A stretch of 64,000 bases of DNA from Streptomyces sp. MST-110588 (lineage in GTDB: Bacteria > Actinomycetota > Actinomycetes > Streptomycetales > Streptomycetaceae), in the NCBI RefSeq assembly GCF_022695595.1, contig NZ_CP074380.1, positions 1,178,001 through 1,242,000 of the forward strand. Reading direction: 5' to 3'. This document shows, piece by piece, positions 40,837 through 49,373 of this stretch. Made by a program: the position numbers and the translations under genes. The notes under the pieces are model-generated. The model was not told where the DNA came from and did not search any database. It saw only the letters and a program-made list of their open reading frames with translations. How positions within the stretch are numbered: the first letter of the stretch is position 1; each line of letters starts with the position of its first letter.

Positions 40837-41007
40837 GGCATGCGGTGATTGCGGCGATGGTGGTGGTCCCGGTGTTCCGTGGCGTGTGCGGGCCGCGTGG
40901 TGGAGGCGTTCAGGTGTGGGCGTACAGGCTGTTGCGTACTTCGGATATCAGGGTTCGGCGGTAGAGGCGTTGCCAGGGGGACCAGTGGGGGTGGTCTCCG
41001 TGTGAGG

Positions 41008-41655
41008 TCAGGAAATGGGGTTCTTCGGTTCTGCGTGCGGTGTGGCCGGGGGTGCACAGGGGGTTTCGGCGGGTGGAGGCCGGGAGGATCGGGGTTGGTG
41101 GGTGGGGTCGTGGGGGTGGGGAGGGGCAGGGGGTGTGGGGTGGGGGGCTGGGAGGTTCAGGTTGGTGGCGGTCGATCGTTCGTCGTGGTCGATGCGGAGG
41201 ATCAGATCGTCCGGTCGGAGGGCCGTGGCCGGCTGTTGCCGCGTTGTCAGTTCGGCGAGAGCGAGCGCGCGGGTCTTGATGTGGAGGGCGGAGCCGTTCT
41301 CGCGTCCGGCGAGGGCGGCACACAGGAAACCGCGGACGGACAGCACCTCGCAGCCGAGCATGCTCAGCACGTTGTCCCTGCCCTCGCCCGGCGGCTGCTC
41401 ATCCCCGTGGAGCAGGGAGGCGAAGCGTCCGGGTACGGCGGGGGCGTACGCGCGCAGCGTCTCCTGATCCGCGCCGCAGTCCCGGCAGGGCACGGCCTTG
41501 AGAAAGAGGTGCGGGTGGCGGGGGCCGACGGGAGGGGCGGGCAGGAGCTGGGCGGCGGCCTCCCGGCGTGCCAGGCCGCGCAGCGCCGAGTCGACCGGCC
41601 CGGCCGACTGGGTGGGCCGATCCGGCCCGGGCGAGGGCAGTGAGTGGTCAGACAT
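41008..41655 (-). CDS. Hypothetical protein with Pro-rich tail, coupled to the QDD glycosyltransferase-like gene
   Basis: 215 aa from ATG 41655, overlapping the stop of the upstream gene by 8 bp, so translation is probably coupled. The first 155 residues look folded (ALRGLARREAAAQLL, HLFLKAVPCRDCGADQETLR, LGCEVLSVRGFLCAALAGRE); a Cys-Arg-Asp-Cys pair and two more Cys might bind metal. The last 55 residues are a Pro/His/Ala-rich disordered tail. I do not recognise the family. The tight linkage suggests that it works with the QDD protein. Confidence 0.65.
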   Translation of the reverse strand: MSDHSLPSPGPDRPTQSAGPVDSALRGLARREAAAQLLPAPPVGPRHPHLFLKAVPCRDCGADQETLRAYAPAVPGRFASLLHGDEQPPGEGRDNVLSMLGCEVLSVRGFLCAALAGRENGSALHIKTRALALAELTTRQQPATALRPDDLILRIDHDERSTATNLNLPAPHPTPPAPPHPHDPTHQPRSSRPPPAETPCAPPATPHAEPKNPIS

Positions 41656-42901
41656 AGGATTCCTGCCTCGGTTGGGGGCGTTCGGCGTACTCGGCCCGGT
41701 ACGGGGTCCGGTTCCGGGCGTACGAGATGCCTTGGTGTACCGCCGCCACGGCGATGTCGGTCAGGTGCCGGACGCCGTCGGCGCCGGGGGTGCCCGGACC
41801 GCGCGGCGGCAGGCCGGATCTGACCCAGGTGTCCAGACAGGCCCGGAGCATGGCCGGGGCGGCGGGGTGCGGCGGTACCTCGCCGTACGGCGGGTCGAAG
41901 AGGTGGGCCGCATCCGCTCCGAGGAGAAAACCGGCCGCCCAGGTCTCGAAGGCGAATTCGCGGTATGTGGCGTATGCGGCGTGGTTGGTGTGTTGGGCCT
42001 GTTCTCCCTGTTCTGTGCGCTTGGTGTGCGGCGGGAGCGTGGCATGCTGCCACGCTTCGGTGATCTCGGACGGGGCGATGCCGAGCAGTTCCAGCCAGTC
42101 CTGCCAGTACCAGCCGAACAAGTGGTCAATGGCCTCACCGGTCTCCGGCCGCTCGAACCGGATCAGACAGCCGGCCGGGGCGAGTTCGACCGAGAAATCC
42201 ACAGGAAATCGCCGGTGCGGGGGCGGGGCATGCCGGTTCGCGGGTATGTCGGTCCGCCACTGTCCGGGCACCGGTTCGCATGTTCCGGCGAACAGGACGG
42301 AATTCCTGGCGCCGTGGCTGTCGTTGCCGGCCAGGCTCTGGTCGCCGCCGTGTTCCAGCAGGGTGGGGAGCGGAGCCCATACCTCGATTCCCCGTTCGCG
42401 GCAGAAACGCGTCACCAGTTCGTCGTCATCGACGAAGGAGTCCGGGAAGCCGGCGAGGAACGCGGCCAGTTCTTCGGCGTGCCGGGCGGGGAGCACCAGT
42501 CCGAGCGTCGGGGTGTACTCCCTGGACGAGAGCCGCACCCAGGAACCGCCCGCCACGATCGCGCGGCGGGCCAGGTAGGAATTGCGCGGACTGTTCCAGT
42601 TCACGTACAGGGCGATGGCGCAGTCGGGGCGGCTCGTCACGGCCTCGTGAAGGAGTGCGGCGAATTGCGGGCAGGGCAGTACGTCGTCCTGGAGGACCAC
42701 GTGGTGGGTGGATCGCGCGTCCACGGCCGCCCAGGCCCTTTTCGCCGTACGCAAGGGGCTGGGCGGCCCGGTCGGGCGGGGGTCGCACACGACGTCGACA
42801 GCCAGCGGAGCACATCTCTCCACCAGGCCGGGAATCCGTTCTTTTCTTGACGGGTGGTGCATGACAGCCAGACCGATGCGCAGGGAACTGTCGCGTCCCA
42901 T
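41648..42901 (-). CDS. Glycosyltransferase-like protein with a QDD motif
   Basis: 417 aa from ATG 42901 (AAGGGGGA upstream). The N-terminal ~100 residues contain LRIGLAVMHHPSRKERIP, VVCDPRPTGPPSPLRTAKRA and THHVVLQDDVLP (QDD at 71-73). The order of a short GT-A-like core and an acidic DD motif suggests a nucleotide-sugar-dependent transferase, but the family is unclear. A second half (about 200-417) with HLFGWYWQDWLELLGI and AAHLFDPPYGEVPPHP is unique. The truncated gene at 63668 encodes a paralogue of the first part, so the window holds two members, probably of one cluster. Confidence 0.65.
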   Translation of the reverse strand: MGRDSSLRIGLAVMHHPSRKERIPGLVERCAPLAVDVVCDPRPTGPPSPLRTAKRAWAAVDARSTHHVVLQDDVLPCPQFAALLHEAVTSRPDCAIALYVNWNSPRNSYLARRAIVAGGSWVRLSSREYTPTLGLVLPARHAEELAAFLAGFPDSFVDDDELVTRFCRERGIEVWAPLPTLLEHGGDQSLAGNDSHGARNSVLFAGTCEPVPGQWRTDIPANRHAPPPHRRFPVDFSVELAPAGCLIRFERPETGEAIDHLFGWYWQDWLELLGIAPSEITEAWQHATLPPHTKRTEQGEQAQHTNHAAYATYREFAFETWAAGFLLGADAAHLFDPPYGEVPPHPAAPAMLRACLDTWVRSGLPPRGPGTPGADGVRHLTDIAVAAVHQGISYARNRTPYRAEYAERPQPRQESYV

Positions 42902-42965
42902 GAGCGTCCCCCTTCAATGGATGGTTTCGGGTGCTTCTGCTGATATGGGTGGTCGGCCGAATCAG

Positions 42966-43670
42966 TCATTCGGCGAACGAGAGGTGAAGAGGGGACCGGT
43001 ATCTGGAAACGTTACCGATGTGAGCGCCGGGGACGGCGACCGGGCCGGTGTCCATTTCCGTACGGACGGGGCGGACGCCCAGGAAACTCGGGATGCGTGT
43101 GACGCCGTAGCCGGCCGGTTCCGCCATGCCCACCATGACGGCTTCCATGCCGGCCTTCACGGCGGCTCGCACGCCGGAGTCGGCGTCCTCGAACACCAGG
43201 CACCCTGACGGCGCGACCCCCAGCATGTCCGCCGCCAGGAGAAAGCCTTCCGGGTCGGGTTTGCCCTGGTCGACGTCTTCCGCCGCCACCAGGACCGCGG
43301 GGACCGGAAAGCCGGCGGCGGCCAGTCGCCGCTCGACCACGTCGCGTTCCCCGGAGGTGACCAGGCCCCATCTGCCGGGCGGGAGTTCCCTCACCAGTTC
43401 CAGGCTGCCGGGGGTGGCCGCGATGCCTTCGACGTCGGTCAGCGAGCGCTCCCGCATCCACGCCAATTCACCCTCGACCGCATCGCGGGACACCCACTCG
43501 GCGATGATGTCACTGTCCCGGCGGCCGTGCCAGGAATCCAGCACTTCGTCTTCCGGCAGGCCGTTGCGGACCGCCCATAACCGGGTGTGCCGCTCGATGA
43601 CTCCCATCGAGTCGACCAGCGTTCCGTCGATGTCGAAGAGAATCGCATCGCCCCGCCAGGACCAACTCAC
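42966..43670 (-). CDS. HAD-family sugar-phosphatase-like protein
   Basis: 234 aa from GTG 43670 (GAAGGTG upstream); ATG 43688 is an alternative without a ribosome site. Subfamily IA HAD: AILFDIDGTLVDS with nucleophile Asp, cap domain, LVTSGERDVVERRL, GKPDPEGFLLAAD and VFEDADSGVRAAVKAGM. Close in pattern to phosphatases of hexose or deoxysugar phosphates (OtnP/Gph-like). It is divergent from the ROK regulator, so it may be under its control. Confidence 0.88.
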   Translation of the reverse strand: MSWSWRGDAILFDIDGTLVDSMGVIERHTRLWAVRNGLPEDEVLDSWHGRRDSDIIAEWVSRDAVEGELAWMRERSLTDVEGIAATPGSLELVRELPPGRWGLVTSGERDVVERRLAAAGFPVPAVLVAAEDVDQGKPDPEGFLLAADMLGVAPSGCLVFEDADSGVRAAVKAGMEAVMVGMAEPAGYGVTRIPSFLGVRPVRTEMDTGPVAVPGAHIGNVSRYRSPLHLSFAE

Positions 43671-43812
43671 AACAAACACCTTCTTCATGAGGGAATACCA
43701 GGAAACACGAAAGAACGGGGAAAATATTGCGACGGTGGGCACGGGCCCGTCCCACGTACCCGGCACCTGTAAAATGTCGTGACGTCACAGATGTCGTCGG
43801 GGAGGGTCCGCA
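43671..43812. promoter_or_regulatory. Divergent promoter region with TGACGTCA palindrome
   Basis: Between the HAD and ROK-regulator start codons. On the plus strand TAAAAT (43770-43775) is a good -10, followed by the perfect palindrome TGACGTCA (43780-43787), where a bound regulator would cover the transcription start. On the minus strand AATATTTTCC near 43726-43735 could be the HAD -10. Confidence 0.5.
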
Positions 43813-45020
43813 GTGCTTGAAGTCGCACCGGATACACCAGATAAGGCGTCACCCGTCACCGGAACACCGCAATTGGCGCGTTCCGTCAATGACCGGGCCG
43901 TTTTGAAGCTCTTTCTCGCGCACGGCTCCCTCAACGGGGCCCAGCTCGCGAAGCTGACCGGCCTTTCCAAGCCGACCGTCTACCAGTCGATCGCCCGGCT
44001 GTCGGCGGCCGGACTGGTCGAGCAGACCGGTGTCAGGAAGGACCTTCCGGGTCCCAATTCCAAGACGTACTGCATCGTCCCGAACCTCTCGCACGTGGCC
44101 GGTTTCCATCTGACGCCGCAGCTCGCGCGGGTGCGGATCGCGGACATCACCGGCACCGTGGTGGCGGACCGTTCGGTTCCGCTGCCCGACCGGTCGGCTG
44201 TGGCCCTGCGTACGGCGGCGGGCGACGCGTTCGACGAGGCCCTGCGGGGGCCGGTCTGCACGCCTCGCACATCGACCGCTCGGTCGCCGGGGTTCCCAGC
44301 GTGGTCGACCCGCACACCGGCGGGCTCTCGCGCACCCCCGGCCTGCCCGGCTGGGAGGAGCCCGGTGTGCGCACGGCCCTGGCCGAGCGCCTGGGCACGG
44401 ACATCTGCTTCCTCAACGACGCCAACCTCGCCGCCCACGCGGAGCTGCACCACGGAGCGGCCGTGGGCGTCGACAATTTCGTCCTCCTGTGGGTGGACGA
44501 GGGCGTGGGCGCCGCGATCGTCACCCAGGGCGTGGTGCACACGGGAGCCAGTGGCCAGGCGGGTGAGGTGTACGGGATCGCCATGCCCGGATCGCGTGGC
44601 GGGAAGCCGCTGCACTTCCATGAAACCGTGGACGCGGAAGCCCTGCTGGCGCTGGCCGCGGCCCATGGCATCACCGCGGATGACGCGGTGGCGGCGATGG
44701 GCGTCGCCCGCTCCGGCGCTGCCGGTGCCCCCGGTGTGCGGCTCCTGTCCGAGTACGCCGAGCGCCTGGCCGCCGGGCTGGCCGTCCTCGTCTCCGTACT
44801 GGACCCCGAACTGGTCGTGCTGTCCGGTGAGCTGCTCGCCGCCGGCGGCGAGCGGCTGCGGGCGCTGACCGGGGAAGCGCTGCCGCACCTGGTCCCGCGC
44901 CGACCGCGGCTGGCACTGTCCCACGTCCCCGATGACCCGGTGGTCGCGGGCGCGCTCTCCGTCGCCCTCCAGGACGTACGGTCCGCGGTCCTCCGGCTGG
45001 GGCATCCGGAGCACTGGTGA
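43813..45020 (+). pseudogene. ROK-family transcriptional regulator, apparent frameshift
   Basis: GTG 43813 has GGAGGG upstream. The first frame encodes an N-terminal MarR-like helix-turn-helix (AVLKLFLAHGSLNGAQLAKL, LSKPTVYQSIARLSAAGLVE) and the start of the ROK ATPase-fold domain. The frame changes at the five-G run 44246-44250; the second continues ASHIDRSVAGVPSVVDPHTG, DICFLNDANLAAHAE, NFVLLWVDEGVGAAIVTQG, and LVVLSGELLAAGGERLRAL to HW. One added G gives 402 aa. Regulators of this type (NagC/XylR) sense sugars or sugar phosphates, fitting the phosphatase, GH3 and glycosyltransferase genes around it. Both halves look intact. Confidence 0.85.
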
Positions 45021-45095
45021 CGTCCTGGATCCGGCGAGTCCGTCCAAGGCGCGGCGGGCGGCCGGATTCCGCACGGCCTTGGACCGTATGACCCG

Positions 45096-45190
45096 GTGTC
45101 GTACGGCTTGGATCCGTACGGCTTGAATCCGTACGAACGGCGTGCGCGCGGCCCGTGCCCGTACGGCTGGTGTCCGTACGGCCCGTGCCG
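45096..45190. repeat. Degenerate GTACGGCTTGGATCC-type repeats
   Basis: Five or six imperfect 15-18 bp units built on CCGTACGGCTTG or CCGTACGGCTGG fill much of the 206-bp space between the convergent ROK and GH3-like genes. CGTACG palindromes inside could form small hairpins. Confidence 0.55.
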
Positions 45191-45226
45191 CCACCGTCGC
45201 CCCCGTCGTCGTACGTACGGCGGCCG

Positions 45227-46720
45227 TCACCGGTCCTGTCCCCCGTGCCCCGCGAGCAGTTCAGCCGCCGCCCTGGTGTTCACCGCGCCGGCACCGTAGG
45301 CGCGGATGGCCGCGCCGGCGGTGAGCGGTACGTCGTCCGGCATGCCGACCGCCACCACGATCGCGTCGGGCCGGGCCGCGAGCGCCTCGGCCAGCCACTC
45401 CCGCTGCCACGGGGTGCGGCAGGCGTCCCGTACGGCCAGGACAAGGGGGCGGCCCGCGGCCTCGGCGAGGATCTGTACCGGTCTGCGCCCGGCGTCCTGA
45501 ACCCGGACGGCCCGGGCGAGGAGGCCGAGTGCGGCCAGCGGCTCGGTCAGGCTCCAGTGGGCCGCGCCGGCCATCACGCCGGCCGGGGCACGGAGCTCGA
45601 CGACGGTGGCCGGCGCGGTGAGCCGGACGGGCCCGGTGGCGCGTACCGCGCGGCGCGCCGCCTCCATGCCGACCGCGCGACTCCCTTCCACGGTGGTGGG
45701 GCGGGCGGCCCAGGTGCGCAGGGCGTGGACGCGCTCCGCGGCGGCTTCCAGCCCGGCGGTGTCCAGGTCGCCGACGCGGATCGCCTCGGCGACGGCGGCC
45801 CGGACCGCCGCGCACCGCGCAGCGCCGTCACCCGGCCCCAGGAGCAGCAGGTCGGCGCCCGCCCGCAGGGTGGCGACCGCGGTGCGTGCCAGGTGACCGG
45901 GCCCCGAGCCGGCTTCCATCGCCACCGCCGTACTGATCAGCACGCCGTCGTAGCCGAGTTCGGTGCGCAGCAGGTCGTGCAGCAGACGGCGGCTGAGCGT
46001 CGCCGGGCGCCGGGGATCGAGCGCGGGGAACATCACGTGTGCGGCCATGATGCTGCGGGCTCCGGCCTCGATGGCGGCCAGGAACGGAGCCAGTTCGCGG
46101 GCGCGGAACGTGGCCTCGTCGCAGTCGACGACCGGCAGCGCATGGTGGGAATCGGTGACCGTGGCCCCGTGCCCGGGGAAATGCTTGGCGGACGCGGCCA
46201 CGCCGGCGCTCTGTAGCCCCCGGACGAAGGCCGCGCCGTGCCGGCTCACCTTCTCGGGGGTGGCGCCGAAGGACCGTACACCGATGACGGGATTCTCAGG
46301 GACGCTGTTGACGTCGACCGAAGGCGCCAGGTTGAGGTTGACGCCGGCGGCGGCCAGCTCGGCGCCGATCGAGCCGGCGAGCGTGGCGGTGAGATCCGGA
46401 TCATCGATCTCCCCGAGCGCGAGGTTGCCCGGGTAGGCGCTGCCGGTCGCGAGGTCCAGCCGGGTGATGTCGCCGCCTTCCTCGTCCAGCGCCACGAGGG
46501 CGTCGGGGCGGGCCGACCGTACGGAGCGGGCGATCTCCGCGATCTTCCCGGCCCCGGACCTGGACCCGGCCCCGGACCCGGCCCCGGACATGAGGTTGTC
46601 CGGGAAGATCACCACGCCCGCGAGGTCCTGCTCCAGGGCGTCGAGCACCCATGGAGGTGTCTGTCCACCGGTGAATCCGGGGAGCAGGCACGCGTTCACC
46701 AGCCGGTCGAGTTCAGTCAT
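45227..46720 (-). CDS. GH3-family (NagZ-like) protein lacking the usual nucleophile
   Basis: 497 aa from ATG 46720 behind GAGGAGG, overlapping the upstream Cof-type HAD gene by 8 bp. The TIM-barrel shows LAPSVDVN, AKHFPGHGATVTDSHHALP (178-196, including the DSH dyad of beta-N-acetylglucosaminidases) and IMAAHVMFPALD. Where GH3 enzymes have S-D-x-x-x-M with the Asp nucleophile, this protein has LISTAVAMEA, with Thr264 in place of Asp. Normal retaining hydrolysis is therefore doubtful; it might bind sugars or act by another mechanism. The C-terminal domain (about 360-497) is an alpha/beta sandwich-like part. Confidence 0.82.
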   Translation of the reverse strand: MTELDRLVNACLLPGFTGGQTPPWVLDALEQDLAGVVIFPDNLMSGAGSGAGSRSGAGKIAEIARSVRSARPDALVALDEEGGDITRLDLATGSAYPGNLALGEIDDPDLTATLAGSIGAELAAAGVNLNLAPSVDVNSVPENPVIGVRSFGATPEKVSRHGAAFVRGLQSAGVAASAKHFPGHGATVTDSHHALPVVDCDEATFRARELAPFLAAIEAGARSIMAAHVMFPALDPRRPATLSRRLLHDLLRTELGYDGVLISTAVAMEAGSGPGHLARTAVATLRAGADLLLLGPGDGAARCAAVRAAVAEAIRVGDLDTAGLEAAAERVHALRTWAARPTTVEGSRAVGMEAARRAVRATGPVRLTAPATVVELRAPAGVMAGAAHWSLTEPLAALGLLARAVRVQDAGRRPVQILAEAAGRPLVLAVRDACRTPWQREWLAEALAARPDAIVVAVGMPDDVPLTAGAAIRAYGAGAVNTRAAAELLAGHGGQDR

Positions 46721-47582
46721 GGTCCGCTGCCTCCTCGGAGAGGGACTCGGGAAGGATGTCGGGAAAGATCTCGGGAAAGATCTCCGGGAACAGCCGCTCG
46801 ACGGTCTGCGCGACGCCGTCCTCGTCGTTGGCGGGGACGATGTGGTCGACGGCGTCCAGCACCGCCGGGTGGGCGTTGGCGACTCCGTAGGACGTGCCGG
46901 CCCAGGCCAGCATCGGCAGGTCGTTGGGCATGTCGCCGAAGGCCGCCACATCGGACTGCCGTACGTCCAGGCGCGCCGCGAGGTCCGCGAGGGCGGAGGC
47001 CTTGCTCACTCCGCTCGCGATGGCCTCGACCAGCCGTTCGCCGTTGGAGTGGTAGACGGTGACGAGTCCGTCCATGGCGGGTGCGGCCAGGCGGACGAGT
47101 TCGTCGGCCGACAGCCGGGGGTGGCGGCCGATGAGTTTGGGTGCCGGGCGCGACCACAGGCGGTCCTCCGGCAGGCGTTGTACGGTCACGTCCACATCCC
47201 AGGCGCCCGGCTCGTACAGTTCGTCCCCGGCCAGGGTGTCGGCGTACTCGATCGCGAGTCCGATGCCGGGGGCCGCTGCACGCAGCCGCCGGGCCGCCTC
47301 CGCCAGGGCGGCGGGCTCGATGGCCCGTTCCGCGCCGACGGTCCGGGAGTGCATGTCGAACAGCAGCGCTCCGTTGGAGCAGATCGCGATTCCCTGGCTG
47401 CCGAAGGCCGCGGTGATGTCCGCCATCAGCCGTGGCGGTCTGCCGGTGACGAAGACGACGTGCGTCCCGGCCTTTTCGACGCGGGTCAGGGCCGTGACCG
47501 TACGGGCGGAGACCGTCTTGTCAGCGCGGACGATCGTGCCGTCCAGGTCGGTGGCGATCAGGGCCGGGGGAAGGACTCTCAT
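46713..47582 (-). CDS. Cof-type HAD phosphatase
   Basis: 289 aa. Subfamily IIB HAD: LIATDLDGTIV, VVFVTGRPPR, a large C2 cap, Lys in GVSKASALADL, and GDMPNDLPMLAWAG. These enzymes remove phosphate from sugar phosphates or related compounds. The C-terminus carries a short repeat FPEIFPEIFPDILPE. It overlaps the GH3-like gene by 8 bp, so translation is coupled. The upstream spacer (47583-47709) holds a 20-bp GTGGGAACGG-type direct repeat. Confidence 0.88.
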   Translation of the reverse strand: MRVLPPALIATDLDGTIVRADKTVSARTVTALTRVEKAGTHVVFVTGRPPRLMADITAAFGSQGIAICSNGALLFDMHSRTVGAERAIEPAALAEAARRLRAAAPGIGLAIEYADTLAGDELYEPGAWDVDVTVQRLPEDRLWSRPAPKLIGRHPRLSADELVRLAAPAMDGLVTVYHSNGERLVEAIASGVSKASALADLAARLDVRQSDVAAFGDMPNDLPMLAWAGTSYGVANAHPAVLDAVDHIVPANDEDGVAQTVERLFPEIFPEIFPDILPESLSEEAADHD

Positions 47583-47709
47583 ACGGGGGTTCTTTCGTGG
47601 GCCGGGGTGGGGGGCAGGGCCGGGGGCCGGGCACCGCGGGGCGTGGGAACGGGGCCGGGAGGTGTGGGAACGGAGCCGGGAGGTGTGGGCGCGGCGGCGC
47701 CTGGTGTTG

Positions 47710-48852
47710 TCACCGTGCCGTGGCGTGGGGGCCGTCCTGGATCGCCTCCGAGAGTTCGCGCAGGTGGCGCGCGGTCGCGGAGAGCGGGTGGCGCCTGGCG
47801 TTGGCGAGGCCGGCCGTACGCAGGTCCTCCAGCGCCGCGGGATCCTTGCGCAGCGTCAGCACACTGTCCACGAGGGTGTCCGGGAGGCCGTCCGCACCGA
47901 TCCGTGCCGCGGATCCGCCCAGGACCTCGACCAGGCCCGACACCGGCTGGTAGAGCACGGGCAGGCCGCGGGCCTGTGCTTCCACGGCGACCAGTCCGAA
48001 GGCCTCGACCCGGTTGGAGGGGACGACGAGGAGATCGTGGTTGCCGAACTCCTCCCAGAGTTCCGGACGGCTCAGCCAGCCCAGGTAGCGCGGGTCCGCG
48101 CCGGGCATCCGCCGGGTCAGCGCGGCGAATTCGGCGGGCGGTGCCGCCACCGTGAGCCGTACGCCCTCCGCGCCGGCCAGGGACCGGATCAGTTCGTCCG
48201 CGCCCTTCTCCGCGGTGAGCCGGCCCGCGTACAGGACGCGGAACTCCCCGTCGTCGGGGCGGCGTTCCTTGAGCGGGGCGGTCAGCAGCTCGTCGGGGAC
48301 GCCCCAGGGCAGGCGGATCACCCGGCGCGGGTCGGCGGGGGCCAGCCGGGTCAGCAGGTCGGCCATGGCGCTGGTGGGGACGACGATGGCCTGCGCCGCT
48401 CGGACGGCTTGGTGCAGCACGTCGGCCTGGGTGGGGTGGTCGGCGGCGAACAGCAGGTCGGTGCCGTGGACCAGGGCCAGCCGCGGGTGGTCGGGGAAGG
48501 CGCGCAGCAGGGCCGGGGTGGCACCGAAGGCGAGGTGCTGGAGGTGGAGGACTGCGTGGTCCGCCGCGCGGAACCGCCGTCGGATCGCGGCGGCCAGGTC
48601 GGTGACATAGGACCAGAAGCCGGGGCCGTCGAGCTGTTTTCCCGGTACGGAGAGCAGGGCGGGGCCGTAGGGGGTGGCGGGAGCGCCGGGGGTGGCAGGG
48701 CTGTGCGGGCCGGCATCCGGGCCGTCCGGTGGTGCCAGCATGAAGACGCCGCCGGGAAGGTGCGGAGCCGGCCCGAGGTAGAGGTCGTGGAGGAGTTCGA
48801 CGCTGCCGCCCGGGCTGCCCACCGGCAGGTCGACTCCGGTCAGGGTGTTCAC
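47710..48852 (-). CDS. Glycosyltransferase family 4
   Basis: 380 aa from GTG 48852, overlapping the stop of the preceding Dcd-like gene by 4 bp (GTGA). GT-B fold: N-terminal acceptor domain (1-about 190, LHLQHLAFGATPALLRAF, LVHGTDLLFA), then FRVLYAGRLTAEKGADELIR for the donor domain and the E-x7-E motif in NRVEAFGLVAVEAQARGLPV. It transfers a sugar from a nucleotide donor with retention; donor and acceptor are unknown. Last gene of a tightly overlapping set: N-oxygenase, two Dcd-like proteins, GT4. Confidence 0.9.
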   Translation of the reverse strand: MNTLTGVDLPVGSPGGSVELLHDLYLGPAPHLPGGVFMLAPPDGPDAGPHSPATPGAPATPYGPALLSVPGKQLDGPGFWSYVTDLAAAIRRRFRAADHAVLHLQHLAFGATPALLRAFPDHPRLALVHGTDLLFAADHPTQADVLHQAVRAAQAIVVPTSAMADLLTRLAPADPRRVIRLPWGVPDELLTAPLKERRPDDGEFRVLYAGRLTAEKGADELIRSLAGAEGVRLTVAAPPAEFAALTRRMPGADPRYLGWLSRPELWEEFGNHDLLVVPSNRVEAFGLVAVEAQARGLPVLYQPVSGLVEVLGGSAARIGADGLPDTLVDSVLTLRKDPAALEDLRTAGLANARRHPLSATARHLRELSEAIQDGPHATAR

Positions 48853-49373
48853 ACCAGCTCCTCGTAAAGACGTGAGATGTCGATACCGCCGGTGCTTGTG
48901 TATTTCTGGCCCAGGTGCTGGTAGCTGGACTGCGATCCGAAGACGTCGAGGAATACGATCTTTCCGAACGTCATGTACGGGTAGATCCGGACGGTTCGCG
49001 CCACCCGGATCTCCAAGGTCCAGCGAATGGCGTGCCCTACATGCCCCAGAGGGGCGGAGACATGCACCCATATTCCGAGTCCGCCCACGGTGTGGTCACC
49101 GTTGATCATCTGCGCGTACCGCTCGGAATGTGTACGCTCGTGCGTCACACCCAAATACAGCACACCGGGCCGCAGAACCATCCCTTCGGCCGGGATCACC
49201 TTTTCCGTGAAAGGCGTCGGCGCCGCCGCGTCGAGATCGGTGTCGCACACCCGGATGCGGTCGCCGAGCCGCCAGTCGTAGGCGTTGGGCGAGATCCTGC
49301 CGGATTCGAAGGGCTCGATGACGATGTCGCCGTCGGCCACCGCCGAGGCGATCTTCTCCCCGGTGAGAATCAT
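48849..49373 (-). CDS. dCTP deaminase/dUTPase-fold protein, first paralogue (Ser/Arg motif lost)
   Basis: 174 aa from ATG 49373, overlapping the previous gene by 4 bp (ATGA). The fold is clear: MILTGEKIASAVADGDIVIE, RISPNAYDWRLGD, LYLGVTHE, GLGIWVHVSAPLG, WTLEIRVARTVRIYPYMTFG. The catalytic Glu of dCTP deaminase (E. coli Glu138) is present as Glu121 in WTLE. The (R)SSxxR motif that binds the triphosphate and base (E. coli Ser111, Arg115) has become HTVGG (94-98). Alone it should not work as a normal dCTP deaminase; it may form a mixed trimer with its partner or bind another nucleotide. Confidence 0.85.
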   Translation of the reverse strand: MILTGEKIASAVADGDIVIEPFESGRISPNAYDWRLGDRIRVCDTDLDAAAPTPFTEKVIPAEGMVLRPGVLYLGVTHERTHSERYAQMINGDHTVGGLGIWVHVSAPLGHVGHAIRWTLEIRVARTVRIYPYMTFGKIVFLDVFGSQSSYQHLGQKYTSTGGIDISRLYEELV

